From Rhodohalobacter barkolensis (GTDB lineage: Bacteria > Bacteroidota > Rhodothermia > Balneolales > Balneolaceae), in assembly GCF_002834295.1 (NCBI RefSeq), contig NZ_PISP01000001.1:930001-994000 (forward strand): a stretch of 64,000 nucleotides of DNA, read 5' to 3'. The notes beneath the pieces were generated by a model that did not search any database, was not told where the DNA came from, and was given only the letters and a program-made list of their open reading frames with translations. The position numbers and the translations under genes are program-made. Numbering within the stretch: the first letter of the stretch is position 1; every line of letters starts with the position of its first letter. Below are positions 9,141-18,603 of this stretch, piece after piece.

Positions 9141-9596
9141 ATGAAAAAATCAATTATTGGCAGCCTGGTAGGTATCGCCATTGTTATTGCGTTGGACACT
9201 TTTGCGCGAGTCGTAATTTCAATTTACATGGGGCTCAATTATCCGATGATATCCTACACTGAGTTCTCAGGTATCATCTGGCCCATACTTCTCACATTGA
9301 TTGGTGGTTTTACGGTCTTTTTTGGAGCGATGTTCTCTCTCACCTATGGTCGGTCACACCGGGTGATCACCATGCTCAGCTTTTTAACACTCACCATCTT
9401 ATTGAGATATGGACAAATCTACCTTCTGACCGGTAAGGAGTCTCTCTTCTACCCGATCACAACCCTGGTTCTTTCACTTGGTTCGATTTTGATTGCATGG
9501 CAACTCACCGGAAATAAGAAAGGGACTGCAACCAGCGCAGCCGTTGAGGAAGAGAGTTTTAATGACACTCAGCAGGAGTACCACGAAACTGAGTGA
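9141..9596 (+). CDS. Hypothetical four-helix membrane protein
   Basis: The 151-residue protein has four hydrophobic segments at about 5-25, 45-68, 73-92 and 98-117. A charged C-terminal tail (VEEESFNDTQQEYHE) follows, probably on the cytoplasmic side. The family is not recognised. It is a single gene convergent with the OmpR-type regulator and separated from it by family A repeats. Confidence 0.6.
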   Translation: MKKSIIGSLVGIAIVIALDTFARVVISIYMGLNYPMISYTEFSGIIWPILLTLIGGFTVFFGAMFSLTYGRSHRVITMLSFLTLTILLRYGQIYLLTGKESLFYPITTLVLSLGSILIAWQLTGNKKGTATSAAVEEESFNDTQQEYHETE

Positions 9597-9627
9597 GTTG
9601 TTCGATGAAAATAATCCTGAATTCTTT

Positions 9628-9750
9628 GGAGATCCTTCACTCTTTTCAGGATGACCCTACGCGTCATTCTGGGTGAAACGAAGAATCTCCCTGAATCTGC
9701 TTCATAGCCAGGAGATCCTTCACTATGTTCAGGATGACGATAGTGTCATT
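9628..9750. repeat. Family A hairpin repeats between convergent genes
   Basis: A right half (9628-9654), one full unit (9663-9738) with the loop CTGAATCTGCTTCATAGCCAG split across both arms, and the first bases of a further unit. Confidence 0.75.
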
Positions 9751-9776
9751 CAGCAAGTCAAATGAAGAGTAATTCA

Positions 9777-10490
9777 TCAATCTTCATCACACTGAAACAT
9801 AAATCCTTTCTTACGGATGGTTTCAATGAAATCGAACTCGGAGTGCTCTCTCATCTTTTTGCGAAGGTAACTGATATAGACATTGATGTAATTTGTCTGA
9901 GTATCAAAATGAATATCCCACACGTTGCTGGCCAGCTCTTCCTGTGAGATAATTCGTCCCTTATTCCGCACAAAATAGACCAGCAAATTGAACTCGTTGT
10001 TCGTCAAGTCAATCTCTTCTTCATTAATGATCATTTTGCGGGTAATCAGATCAACTTTCAAACTGCCGCACGTGAGTTCTTTTTCGGAATCCTTGCTGGT
10101 GCTGCGTCTGGCGATGGCGTCGAGGCGGGCCATCAGCTCATCGCTGTTGAACGGTTTGGTCAGATAATCATCAGCACCAACATTCAAAACTTTGACCTTT
10201 ACGTCGGTCTCATGTTCGGCAGAGAGCACAAGCACAGGAGTTGTAACTCCCTCTTCCCGGATTTTTGCGCACACATCATATCCATTCCCATCCGGCAATC
10301 GGAGGTCCAGTATGATCATATCAAACTTGTTATTCAGCGCTTTATCTTCTCCATCACCGGCTGTTTCAGCAACGGCAACATCGTTACCACGATGCTCTAA
10401 AACCGCTTTTACAAGGGTTCGCACAGTGGGGTCATCTTCTACGACCAATATTTTCATCTTTTTTTTCGTATCCGTAGATGCTGTAGACAT
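9777..10490 (-). CDS. OmpR/PhoB-family response regulator
   Basis: The 237-residue protein has an N-terminal receiver with the acidic pair E18-D20, phospho-acceptor D62 (LDLRLPDGNG), switch S90 (VLVLSAEH) and K112 (YLTKPF). The C-terminal winged-helix DNA-binding domain at about 140-235 shows LTNNEFNLLVYFVRNKGRI and VYISYLRKKM, both typical of the OmpR family. No histidine kinase gene lies next to it, so it is an orphan in this window. The first 11 residues are Ser/Thr/Lys-rich; the internal ATG at M12 is an alternative start. Confidence 0.92.
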   Translation of the reverse strand: MSTASTDTKKKMKILVVEDDPTVRTLVKAVLEHRGNDVAVAETAGDGEDKALNNKFDMIILDLRLPDGNGYDVCAKIREEGVTTPVLVLSAEHETDVKVKVLNVGADDYLTKPFNSDELMARLDAIARRSTSKDSEKELTCGSLKVDLITRKMIINEEEIDLTNNEFNLLVYFVRNKGRIISQEELASNVWDIHFDTQTNYINVYISYLRKKMREHSEFDFIETIRKKGFMFQCDED

Positions 10491-10566
10491 AAGTAGTTCT
10501 TTTCAGTGAGTGGTAAAGATGAATTCTCCGAAGGTTACAAAAATATTCTAATTAAAGTATAATTTT

Positions 10567-11277
10567 TTAAAGCTTTGTATAACCAATTTTTTCAAACCAA
10601 TCTAAAATACGTTTTATATAGACATCACTAAATGAATGGTTTTCCTTTAATAAATTCAACTCTGCATTCACACCTTTTTCCTTCAGGGTTTCAATTTCTT
10701 TTGCCTGAGGTTCAGCTTTTACCCGATCATCCTTCTCTCCATGAAAAGCGGCAATATTAAGATGCTGAATGTTTTCCCATTTATCATTTAAAATTTCTGT
10801 TTTGATTCTGGCTCCCACTACCGCCAGATCATTTACGTGTTTCCATCTTGTAAGTGCAAAAAATCCCGCTAAATATCCACCCATTGAGTAGCCCATCAAA
10901 CCGATGCGACTTACCTTCAGCATGGGTAAAAGGTTATCAATGATCTCCTGAATGAATTCAGATGCCAGCTCAAGTGATTTAATAAACTGGCCCCGGTTGC
11001 CATCATACAGATACCACGCCCGTCCCCAGTCGGCAACATTTTTTTTACGGCTTCGGTCATAAATCGGATAGGGTCCCTGAATAAAAAGATGATATGCTTC
11101 CAGATTGAACAGCGAATCACATGTTTTTATGAATTCACTGTTGTTCTCACCAAATCCATGTAAATAGACAATCAACGGTTTTTTTCTCTTCTCACCGGTT
11201 TCAATTAGAGTATAGGGTACTTCAATTTTAAATGAGGTTTTTCCGGATACCAAAACCTCTCTGTCCTTACCGGCCAT
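10567..11277 (-). CDS. Alpha/beta hydrolase, esterase-like
   Basis: The 236-residue protein has the oxyanion loop LHGFGENNSEF, nucleophile elbow GYSMGG with S131, acid D183 or D184 in AFHGEKDDRV, and base H214 in ENHSFSD. This is a complete Ser-Asp-His triad in canonical order. No signal peptide is seen, so it is cytoplasmic. It resembles carboxylesterase/phospholipase- or prolyl-oligopeptidase-like small hydrolases; the substrate cannot be predicted. It lies 76 bp upstream of the orphan response regulator gene on the same strand. Confidence 0.85.
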   Translation of the reverse strand: MAGKDREVLVSGKTSFKIEVPYTLIETGEKRKKPLIVYLHGFGENNSEFIKTCDSLFNLEAYHLFIQGPYPIYDRSRKKNVADWGRAWYLYDGNRGQFIKSLELASEFIQEIIDNLLPMLKVSRIGLMGYSMGGYLAGFFALTRWKHVNDLAVVGARIKTEILNDKWENIQHLNIAAFHGEKDDRVKAEPQAKEIETLKEKGVNAELNLLKENHSFSDVYIKRILDWFEKIGYTKL

Positions 11278-11321
11278 CTGTATTTCTATTTTTATTTATT
11301 GATTACTGACTAGTTAACCAT

Positions 11322-12145
11322 GATTCAGGATGACGTTGCCACAGTCATTCTGATCCCGAGCATTCGGGAGAAGAATCTCCATGTTACAGCTTCATAGTGT
11401 AAAGATCCTTCACTGCGTTCAGGATGACAATTCCGTCATTCTGAGTGTAACGAAGAATCTTCATGCATTGCCTCCGTACCCAACAGATCCTTCACTCTGT
11501 TCAGGATGACAATTCCGTCATTCTGAGTGTAACAAAGAATCTCCCGCTTTCAACTTCATAGTGTAGAGAACCTTCACTCTGTTCAGGATGACTCGATTGT
11601 CATTCTGAGCGATAGTGAAGAATCCCCTCGAGTTCAGCGCCAACGTGTTGAGATACTTTTCCTTAATATCACAGCTACTCAAGGTTGTTGTTGGATGATA
11701 ATAGTAAAATTTGAGTAAAAGTTTCCTACTCAGCTTTTTTATTTTCTTTATCAACCGTTTTTTTTGAAAAGCCTTCCGATGGCCAAACTGTCATTCTGAT
11801 CCCGAGTATTCGTGAGAAGAATCGCCCTAATTTGCCTCTGTTCCTTAGAGATCCTTCACTCCGTTCCCCGAAAAAGAGTCGGGACACAGCAGGATGACGA
11901 TAGTGTCATTCTGAGTACAACGAAGAATCTCTGTGTTATTCATCCATACCTAAGAGAACCTTCACTACCGTTCAGGATGACGATAGTGTCATTCTGAGTG
12001 CAACGAAGAATCCCTTTGATACACGTCATTCTGAGCCCGCCTGTACCGAGGTTTCGGAGGGCAGGCCTGTCGAAGAATCTCCCGGAATCGGCTTCATGAC
12101 CAGGAGATCCTTCACTCCGTTCAGGATGACGGGACCGTCATTGCC
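11322..12145. repeat. Array of family A hairpin repeats
   Basis: Units start at 11344, 11435, 11517, 11599 (truncated), 11790, 11905, 11988 (left arm only) and 12025, each about 75-108 bp, all in one orientation with 6-7 bp linkers. A non-repeat stretch of about 160 bp splits the array. Nested hairpins enlarge the units at 11344 and 11790 (TCCCGAG...TTCG) and the unit at 12025 (CCCGCCTGTACCGAGG...CAGGCC). A different hairpin (CCCGAAAAAGAGTCGGG) sits in the right arm of the 11790 unit. No gene is supported in 11278-12223. Confidence 0.85.
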
Positions 12146-12223
12146 ATTATGATCCATCCCCCATATTCTATAGATTTAGAGACCTAAACCGTGACTTCAA
12201 CACAACTTTAGTAAACGAATCGA

Positions 12224-13231
12224 ATGGATAAACGAATCGGTCTGGTTCCGGCTATCATTTTTATCTTATTGACAGGGATCAGCTCAACCGCGTATTCCCA
12301 GGGAGGCTACTCCGGTGAGTTCGCCCGCATCGGTTTTTCACCCATCGGACTGGCAATGGGTAATGCCATGACTGCATCTACTGAGTTCTCCGGTTTGAGT
12401 TACTATAATCCCGCACAATCAGCTGCAACAAGCACCTCTGTTCCCGTTCATTTTTCCTCAGCTTTGATGGAGTTCGACAGAAATCTTCACATGGTATCTG
12501 CACAGTTTCAGCTTCCTCCATCCGCCGGAATTTCCATCTCACTCATTAATGCGAGAACCGCAGACATTGACGGTAGAAATTTAAGCGGTTACCACACCGG
12601 ATATTTAAACAGTTCGGAGTATCGATTGAGCGGTGCATTTGGAATCCGTTTTTCTGATTCTCTACTGGCTGGAATCGGTATACACTACAACTATTCAACC
12701 CTGCACGATGAGGTGCCCGCTGTTCAGGGGGTTGGACTGGATATTGGATTTTTAACCAGGCTTACGGATCAGCTTCAGGCCGGTCTTTCCATTCAGAATC
12801 TTCTCTCCTCCCGTTCAATTGACAGTTCCGATCTTTATGGCACAGAATCACGCCCAAGAGCAGAAAAAGATCCCCTTCGAATCCTGACAGGCTTCAGTTA
12901 CTCGCCGATAGAGAACTGGTCGATTCATGTCGATGTTGAACACAGAGTCAACTACGGAGAAGAGCTGTCTGACGGTTCAGGTCTAAATAACATTCAAGAA
13001 GGTGCGAATTTTCTAAGATTGGGAAGTAACTATCGTCTTCATGAAAGAATTTCTGTTCGGGGCGGACTCAGATGGCAGGAAAAAAATCCGGATCGTAAAA
13101 TTCATCCGTCTACAGGATTTTCAATCCACCTGCCATTCGATCATTATACACCCTCCATCGATTACGCATTTGTGCCGGAGCCTTCCGGAATCTCCACCAT
13201 GCATGTATTCGGGTTGCGAATGAATTTATAA
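12224..13231 (+). CDS. PorV/PorQ-like outer-membrane beta-barrel protein
   Basis: The 335-residue protein has an N-terminal signal peptide ending near AYSQ (about residue 26). The first mature segment (GEFARIGFSPIGLAMGNAMT, then SYYNPA) matches the start of PorV/PorQ-family barrels, in which an asparagine-proline pair follows the first strands. The rest alternates polar and hydrophobic residues as in a transmembrane beta-barrel and ends in an aromatic/leucine-rich strand (MHVFGLRMNL). In type IX secretion systems PorV shuttles substrates, but no other T9SS component is in the window and a role there is not shown. Confidence 0.75.
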   Translation: MDKRIGLVPAIIFILLTGISSTAYSQGGYSGEFARIGFSPIGLAMGNAMTASTEFSGLSYYNPAQSAATSTSVPVHFSSALMEFDRNLHMVSAQFQLPPSAGISISLINARTADIDGRNLSGYHTGYLNSSEYRLSGAFGIRFSDSLLAGIGIHYNYSTLHDEVPAVQGVGLDIGFLTRLTDQLQAGLSIQNLLSSRSIDSSDLYGTESRPRAEKDPLRILTGFSYSPIENWSIHVDVEHRVNYGEELSDGSGLNNIQEGANFLRLGSNYRLHERISVRGGLRWQEKNPDRKIHPSTGFSIHLPFDHYTPSIDYAFVPEPSGISTMHVFGLRMNL

Positions 13232-13341
13232 GCAGCAGGCTTATTATTTTATCGTGAGAAAACCGTTTTGGAATCTTCCGGATTGAAAATACCTTTACTT
13301 ATTACAACCAAAACAGAATAAAAAAATTGATTCAAAGACCC

Positions 13342-13857
13342 ATGTCTGACAAATCCATCACTTTGACGCCATCTCATAAATCGCTCTTCTGGTGGTATCT
13401 GCTGGGCTTCATCCTCATTCCCCTGTTCGGCGTGGGGATCTATCTGATCTACAGATTTTATTCATCTCACAACTCGATTGTATATACAATCACAGATCAT
13501 GCTATAACGGCGAAAGATTCTAGAATTGAACAGAAAATGGATCTCGTCAACATTCATGATGTGGATGTCACCCAAAAATGGATCGATAAAAAGTTTGGGA
13601 TCGGGATCGTTACCATTCATTCAAACTCCAGGACTGTAGATTTGATCGGACTGGAAAATCCGCAAAAGCTTGCTGACATGATTCTGTCGGCGGCAAAGGC
13701 TGAACGCAAACGAATTTCTGAACTGAAAACAAGAACTGCCAGGGAGGAACCCTCCGCTCCCGGAAGAGATGACCGGATGGACTACTTGACGGGCCTCTGG
13801 CAGCAGGGACTGATCTCCGAAGAGGATTACGAAAAAGAGAGAAAACATTTTGAGTAA
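13342..13857 (+). CDS. PH-domain (bPH2-like) membrane protein with SHOCT-like tail
   Basis: The protein has 171 residues from the ATG at 13342; a TTG 15 bp upstream is an alternative start. One or two hydrophobic segments at about 15-40 are followed by a beta-rich domain (YTITDHAITAKDSRIEQKMD, then VDLIGLENP) resembling bacterial PH/YdbS-type domains. The C-terminus (DYLTGLWQQGLISEEDYEKE) matches the short SHOCT oligomerisation motif. Function unknown; likely an inner-membrane protein. Family B repeats begin 10 bp after the stop. Confidence 0.72.
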   Translation: MSDKSITLTPSHKSLFWWYLLGFILIPLFGVGIYLIYRFYSSHNSIVYTITDHAITAKDSRIEQKMDLVNIHDVDVTQKWIDKKFGIGIVTIHSNSRTVDLIGLENPQKLADMILSAAKAERKRISELKTRTAREEPSAPGRDDRMDYLTGLWQQGLISEEDYEKERKHFE

Positions 13858-13862
13858 GTTTC

Positions 13863-14140
13863 TCAACTCCCCTCTTGAGAGGGGAAAAGCAAAGGTGAGA
13901 ATGCGTCAGCATTACTCACTGTGCGAGGGGTGTGTTATTGGGTATAACAAAAACGAGCTTATGCAAATCTTAGAGGTAAAATCTGAGCTCAGCAATAACA
14001 CACCTCTGAATCCTACGTTGAACACTCCGGATTCTGTCTCCTCTCAAGTGGAGATGTCCACAAACCTCCCCTCTCGAGAGGGGAAAAGTTTGAATGAAAG
14101 CGCGAAGCGTGCTTCATTCAAGCAAGGGGTGTGTTCCTGG
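13863..14140. repeat. Family B repeat block
   Basis: The block contains two unit-like parts joined by a spacer. The core palindrome CCCCTCTCGAGAGGGG is perfect at 14068-14083 and has one mismatch at 13869-13884. Each is followed by AAAAG and later by GAGGGGTGTGTT, whose complement AACACACCTC lies in the intervening segment. The same block recurs at 18.6-19.2 kb. The frames through it are repeat-encoded. Confidence 0.8.
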
Positions 14141-14783
14141 GTTTGAGATAAAACAAAGAAATGAGTTCTCGACTTCATCCCAAAAAAGCATAGGGATTGC
14201 GCCTGTCTGCAGAAGCTCTAGCACAGGCAGGCTCGAACTGACGGATAAATTATACCCTTACTTTAAATAAAATCCCGTTACGTTAAACACTCCGGAGGAG
14301 TGCCCTGTTTATAGAATACAACCGTCACATATATATCCGCCGAACAGAGAGAGTGGTTTGAAATGAATAATCATATTGAGGCGGAATCTTTCTGAAAACC
14401 GATATATTTTTCATCTCCATCAGCCAACAAATAAGCTCGTTCTAACCAAATAAAGGCGATACTGATAAACTACTCCATTTAGAAAACTATTTTGAAATAT
14501 CTCCCCTCGAAATGACTCCTTATTGAAAATGCACAACACCGGAGATAAACAAAATTTGTAATCAAAACTCATAGAACCTTTTACTGAGGTTTTCTTATCA
14601 TACAACAGAGGATCTTGCAGATCCAGAGCTGTCATTCTGAACGCAGTGAAGAATCTTTTTTAAAAACGATACACGCATATAAAGATTCTTCTCTCGAAAG
14701 TGTCGGGGGAAGAATGACAAATTGTAAAGGTATTGCAAAATCCTTTAACATAACCTGATTTTAATAATCATCTACATTTTACG
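14141..14783. other. Intergenic region with repeat remnants
   Basis: No gene is supported. At about 14197-14235 is a mini-hairpin element (CCTGTCTGCAG, then CACAGGCAGG). At 14631-14718 is an altered family A unit (GTCATTCTGA, then GAAGAATGAC) with a nested CTCTCGAAAGTGTCGGGGG hairpin. The last 60 bp are AT-rich and likely hold the promoter for the large lipoprotein gene. Confidence 0.6.
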
Positions 14784-17033
14784 ATGAAAACTATCAAGCC
14801 CTACATCCTGTCTGCTGTCGCTGTTTTGCTCTTTATTCAGTGCGAAACACCCGGCGATCCCAATTTCACCCTCTCCCATCAGATGGACACCCCGCTCATT
14901 GCTGAGAGCCGGTTTCAGTTTCTGGGAGACAAAAATGCACTCATCGATACTACATCGGAGGATTTTTCAGACCTCTTTACTGTAGACGGTGACCATTTGA
15001 TCACCCTCACCAAACAGGATCTGTTTGAATTTGAGGACCTGAATGATGCCATACCCGTAATTGATGCAACCACAGCTCAATTTGAAACTCAGGTTGGTGA
15101 AATCTCCATTTCTGATTTCTCGTCACAGGACGAAAATGGAAATCTGGGAGAGGCTGGCTTTGAGAATCTGACCGGACAGACCGTTACCCCTCAAGAGGGA
15201 GATTTTATACCGGGCGCACAATCTCCATTTCCGGTAAATATCGATCTCGACACGGATTTCTTTGAATCGGCCACCATCAAACAGGGATCTATTGAAATTG
15301 TTCTTCGAAACGAACTGGGCATTGATCTGGACCTTCTTACCCTGGAACTTTTCAGTGATGACAATTCTGTCGGTTCAGTCACATTTTCGAACTTTAGCCA
15401 TGGAACCACAGAAAGCGATAAAATCACTATCGTAGAAAATCCCGATGTCGACCCGGAAGTTCTGCTCACAAACCTAAACGTTGATGTAGAAATTGAATGG
15501 TCGGGACAAACGCTTCAAACTGATCCGGGAAGTTTAATTGTGAATGGTGTTCAGGGGCAGGATCTGGTGGCTTCACAGGTTGTAGCCCAGATACCTTCTC
15601 AGGACTTCTTCTTCAGCGGTTCCGCAGATTTTGATAACTCCGAATTCAACTTCACCTCAGCTGATCACTACGTTGAGCTGCAAAGCGGAACTCTCTCTAT
15701 TGAAAATATTCTGAATTCTATCGACCTCGAGATCCCTTCCCTGCAAATCTCCTTTCCGGATATCCGAACAGCTCCCTGGACCGAAGCGGATTCGTTGGTG
15801 ATCTCATTTGAAGGGGCTAACGCCATACCGGCAAACAACAGTCAGCCCATTTCGCAATCCGTAGACCTGACAAATACACGAATTTATGCCCAAAACAACG
15901 AGATCAAATACAACACGTCTGCCATCACCGAGGATACACAAGATGATTCAGGCAACTCATTGAGTACCATCAACGAATCAGACGCCGTTTCAGCAGATGT
16001 AAATCTCGATAATCTCACTATTTCGGAAGCATTTGGAGTTCCTTCCACACAACAGGCACTTTTAAATAATGATGATCCTTCAAACGGAACGGTCATTGAC
16101 CTTTTGAATGACAGTGAAGCGGAGATTATCGAAATTGACGGTATCCGAGATCTTTCACAAAAAGTGGATGGCATTGAGTTTTCAAACGCCTCGCTGGATT
16201 TCAACTACTCCTTCAACTCCGATCTACCGGTGCGAGTTATCGGGGCTTTTCTGGGAAGAGATTCAAACGGAAATCAATTTTTCTTGCAAGCACTGCCCGG
16301 AACCAATCGAACCGTTACGGACGCAACCGATGCTGAGCGCCTCCGGTTTGACGGAAATACCATTCCTGCCAATGATCTTATTCAGTTCGAAATCGATCAT
16401 CCCGGTGATCCGGAGATTACGGAACAGATCATATTTGATCGTACCAATACCACGATCAATGAGTTTTTCAGCCGGCTGCCTGACGAGATTCGATTTGTAG
16501 GAATCGCACTGGTGAATGAAGAAGAAACCTCAGGAACCATCCGAAATCCGATACAATTCAATCCCGAATACAGCGTAAATATTCCGCTTTCTCTGAGAGC
16601 AGAAAACGCCACATTCGTGGATACGACATCGCAAGATCTGGGGAATCTACCCGGTCCGGATGATGATTCCATGATTGAAGAGGGATCACTGGAGATTCAG
16701 TATGGAAACCGCATCCCGCTGGGATTCACGCTGCGTCTCGATTTCCTTGATGAAAACAACCGGGTTCTCACCACAGCTCCCGTCAGTAATGATGATCCGC
16801 TTCGTTTTGATGCTGCCCCGGTTGACGGCAATGGCATCAGTACAGCCGCATCAAACGGAAATACGACGCTCAGTTTGAGTCGTTCTCAGCTCGATCTGCT
16901 CAATCAAACCCGGAATATTCGACTATCGGCCGGAGTTCAGACAAGTGACGGTGATGAAGTGAGCATTCGGGATACGGATGATGTGACGATCCGCATCAGC
17001 GGTCGATTCAAAATTTTAAATCAAGTGAACTGA
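14784..17033 (+). CDS. Large surface-exposed or periplasmic lipoprotein of unknown function
   Basis: The 749-residue protein has a lipoprotein signal peptide; the lipobox FIQC puts the lipidated cysteine at C20. The mature part is acidic, Asp/Asn/Ser/Thr-rich and predicted beta-rich (for example ITEQIIFDRTNTTINEFF and IRLSAGVQTSDG), with no catalytic motif seen. The last roughly 120 residues look like a separate beta-sandwich module. It is followed after 10 bp by a DUF5723-like barrel protein gene, so the two probably act as a lipoprotein/barrel pair at the outer membrane. I do not recognise the family. Confidence 0.75.
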   Translation: MKTIKPYILSAVAVLLFIQCETPGDPNFTLSHQMDTPLIAESRFQFLGDKNALIDTTSEDFSDLFTVDGDHLITLTKQDLFEFEDLNDAIPVIDATTAQFETQVGEISISDFSSQDENGNLGEAGFENLTGQTVTPQEGDFIPGAQSPFPVNIDLDTDFFESATIKQGSIEIVLRNELGIDLDLLTLELFSDDNSVGSVTFSNFSHGTTESDKITIVENPDVDPEVLLTNLNVDVEIEWSGQTLQTDPGSLIVNGVQGQDLVASQVVAQIPSQDFFFSGSADFDNSEFNFTSADHYVELQSGTLSIENILNSIDLEIPSLQISFPDIRTAPWTEADSLVISFEGANAIPANNSQPISQSVDLTNTRIYAQNNEIKYNTSAITEDTQDDSGNSLSTINESDAVSADVNLDNLTISEAFGVPSTQQALLNNDDPSNGTVIDLLNDSEAEIIEIDGIRDLSQKVDGIEFSNASLDFNYSFNSDLPVRVIGAFLGRDSNGNQFFLQALPGTNRTVTDATDAERLRFDGNTIPANDLIQFEIDHPGDPEITEQIIFDRTNTTINEFFSRLPDEIRFVGIALVNEEETSGTIRNPIQFNPEYSVNIPLSLRAENATFVDTTSQDLGNLPGPDDDSMIEEGSLEIQYGNRIPLGFTLRLDFLDENNRVLTTAPVSNDDPLRFDAAPVDGNGISTAASNGNTTLSLSRSQLDLLNQTRNIRLSAGVQTSDGDEVSIRDTDDVTIRISGRFKILNQVN

Positions 17034-17043
17034 GGGCTGAGCC

Positions 17044-18603
17044 ATGAAAATCAAACAATCTTCCTTATTTACGATACTGGCATCCTTTGCTCTCCTCCTT
17101 TTCAATCCTTCTGAGAGCTCCGGACAAGCATCCCATCAAACAGCCGGTACAATCGGACTGGGTGGCGGCGGTGTTGCCTACCAGGATCTCTATCACGCCA
17201 ATTTTATCAATCCGGCCAACCTGATGCTGAACCACAACAGAAGGCCTCACATTACGCTTGGTGTAGTAGGCGGAATCCAGGCCCGGTCAGGCGGAGATTT
17301 AATCAATATCAGCACATACAACGACTACCTGACTACCGGAATGACCATTGAGGGCACTGTTGCAGATGATATGCTGAATCAGTGGTTTGGCGCAAATGAT
17401 GCGGGTATGCGTTCTGCTGCCATGGATTTTAGCCTGGTACCTGTAGGCGCCGTCTACCGCAATCCGGATTGGACCGTCAGTATCGCGCATCGCATTCGTG
17501 CATCCGGAAAATCATCCTTCTCTAGAGGATTTGCAGACCTTGTCTTCCGCGGACTCGACTCTGACTATTTCAACCAGTTCCGGGCCGTCAACTCTGCACA
17601 GGAGTATTACGCGTGGCACGAGTTTTCAGTGGGCTTTGCAACCACAATTTATCGTCAGGACCGGTTTATGGGATTGGGCCGGAATCTACGTATTCACGCC
17701 GGAATAGCACCTAAGCTTCTTCTCTCTGCCGACTATGGTTCACTGAGCCTGCAGTCTGATCTGAGGATTGAAGGTGTATCAGCTGAATCGGGAGGAGAAA
17801 TTCAGCACAACTTTAACTACACCGTTGAAACCATTGGAGCACGAGCCGCTCAGCTTGAGCAGTATAACCAAGATCGTCAGGCCGGTTTGGATCCCAAACT
17901 GGATGATTATTTGGACCCGGATGCAGGCGATTATACCGGTTTCAGGGGAACCTCCATCGGCGTGGATATGGGGGTAACGGCCCGGCTCGATCTGCACGAT
18001 AATGCTTTCAGTAATCTTGGAATCTTCCGCGGTGATAAAACTTTGACCGTTGGCCTCTCACTCACGGATTTGGGAGCTCTCTCCTTCTCCGATAATGCAC
18101 GCTCATTTAATGCGGCAGACAACTTCACATGGAATGGGATCGACTACGATCAGGAGACCATCGACAATGATTTTGACGGAGACGAGAGTGCTTACTTTGA
18201 ATCTGTTCTGGTTGACAGTATCGGAAATGACGTCTATGGTAATTTCAACACAAGTACGGAGTCCTCTCACTCCGTCGGATTGCCAACCATGTTGAGAGTC
18301 GGCTCGCACCTGCAGCTGGGCAAGTTCGGGTTTATGGCAGATATCGGAGCGGGAATGGTTGATCGAGGCATCAACAGCAGCAGACTGCATCTCTCGCTGG
18401 GCAGTGAATACAAATTCTTCAACATTATTCCACTTCGTGCAGGAGTACGAATGGGCGGCTACAGCAGTACCACATTTCACGCCGGTACGGGGGTAGAACT
18501 CAGGAATTTTGAATTCAGTCTGGGAGTTGCGGGGAGTGCCAACTCCCAAAACCGTGGAGCCGCACTGGGCGCCGCCTGGAGCGGGATCGTTGTTCATTTT
18601 TAA
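17044..18603 (+). CDS. DUF5723-like outer-membrane protein
   Basis: The 519-residue protein has a signal peptide cleaved near SSGQ (about residue 28). The mature N-terminus, GTIGLGGGGVAYQDLYHANF followed by INPANLML, has the asparagine-proline pattern of the DUF5723/PorV-like barrel superfamily. The body contains many Gly/aromatic beta-strand repeats and ends in AAWSGIVVHF, with a terminal phenylalanine as expected for an outer-membrane barrel. It is co-transcribed with the upstream large lipoprotein. Exact function unknown. Confidence 0.75.
   Translation: MKIKQSSLFTILASFALLLFNPSESSGQASHQTAGTIGLGGGGVAYQDLYHANFINPANLMLNHNRRPHITLGVVGGIQARSGGDLINISTYNDYLTTGMTIEGTVADDMLNQWFGANDAGMRSAAMDFSLVPVGAVYRNPDWTVSIAHRIRASGKSSFSRGFADLVFRGLDSDYFNQFRAVNSAQEYYAWHEFSVGFATTIYRQDRFMGLGRNLRIHAGIAPKLLLSADYGSLSLQSDLRIEGVSAESGGEIQHNFNYTVETIGARAAQLEQYNQDRQAGLDPKLDDYLDPDAGDYTGFRGTSIGVDMGVTARLDLHDNAFSNLGIFRGDKTLTVGLSLTDLGALSFSDNARSFNAADNFTWNGIDYDQETIDNDFDGDESAYFESVLVDSIGNDVYGNFNTSTESSHSVGLPTMLRVGSHLQLGKFGFMADIGAGMVDRGINSSRLHLSLGSEYKFFNIIPLRAGVRMGGYSSTTFHAGTGVELRNFEFSLGVAGSANSQNRGAALGAAWSGIVVHF

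Noticed and set aside
11518-11754. Minus-strand open frame of 78 codons
   Set aside because: Its C-terminal half is encoded by family A units and it has no recognisable domain.
11322-12145. Possible CRISPR array
   Set aside because: Units are long inverted-arm hairpins with recurring loop classes rather than short identical repeats with unique spacers, and no cas genes are present.
12224-13231. Type IX secretion system
   Set aside because: Only a PorV/PorQ-like barrel is present, with no PorK, PorL, PorM, PorN or SprA genes, so a system cannot be claimed from this window.
13850-14146. Plus-strand open frame of 98 codons
   Set aside because: It lies entirely in a family B block; the same peptide phrases appear in other frames of the 18.6-19.2 kb block.
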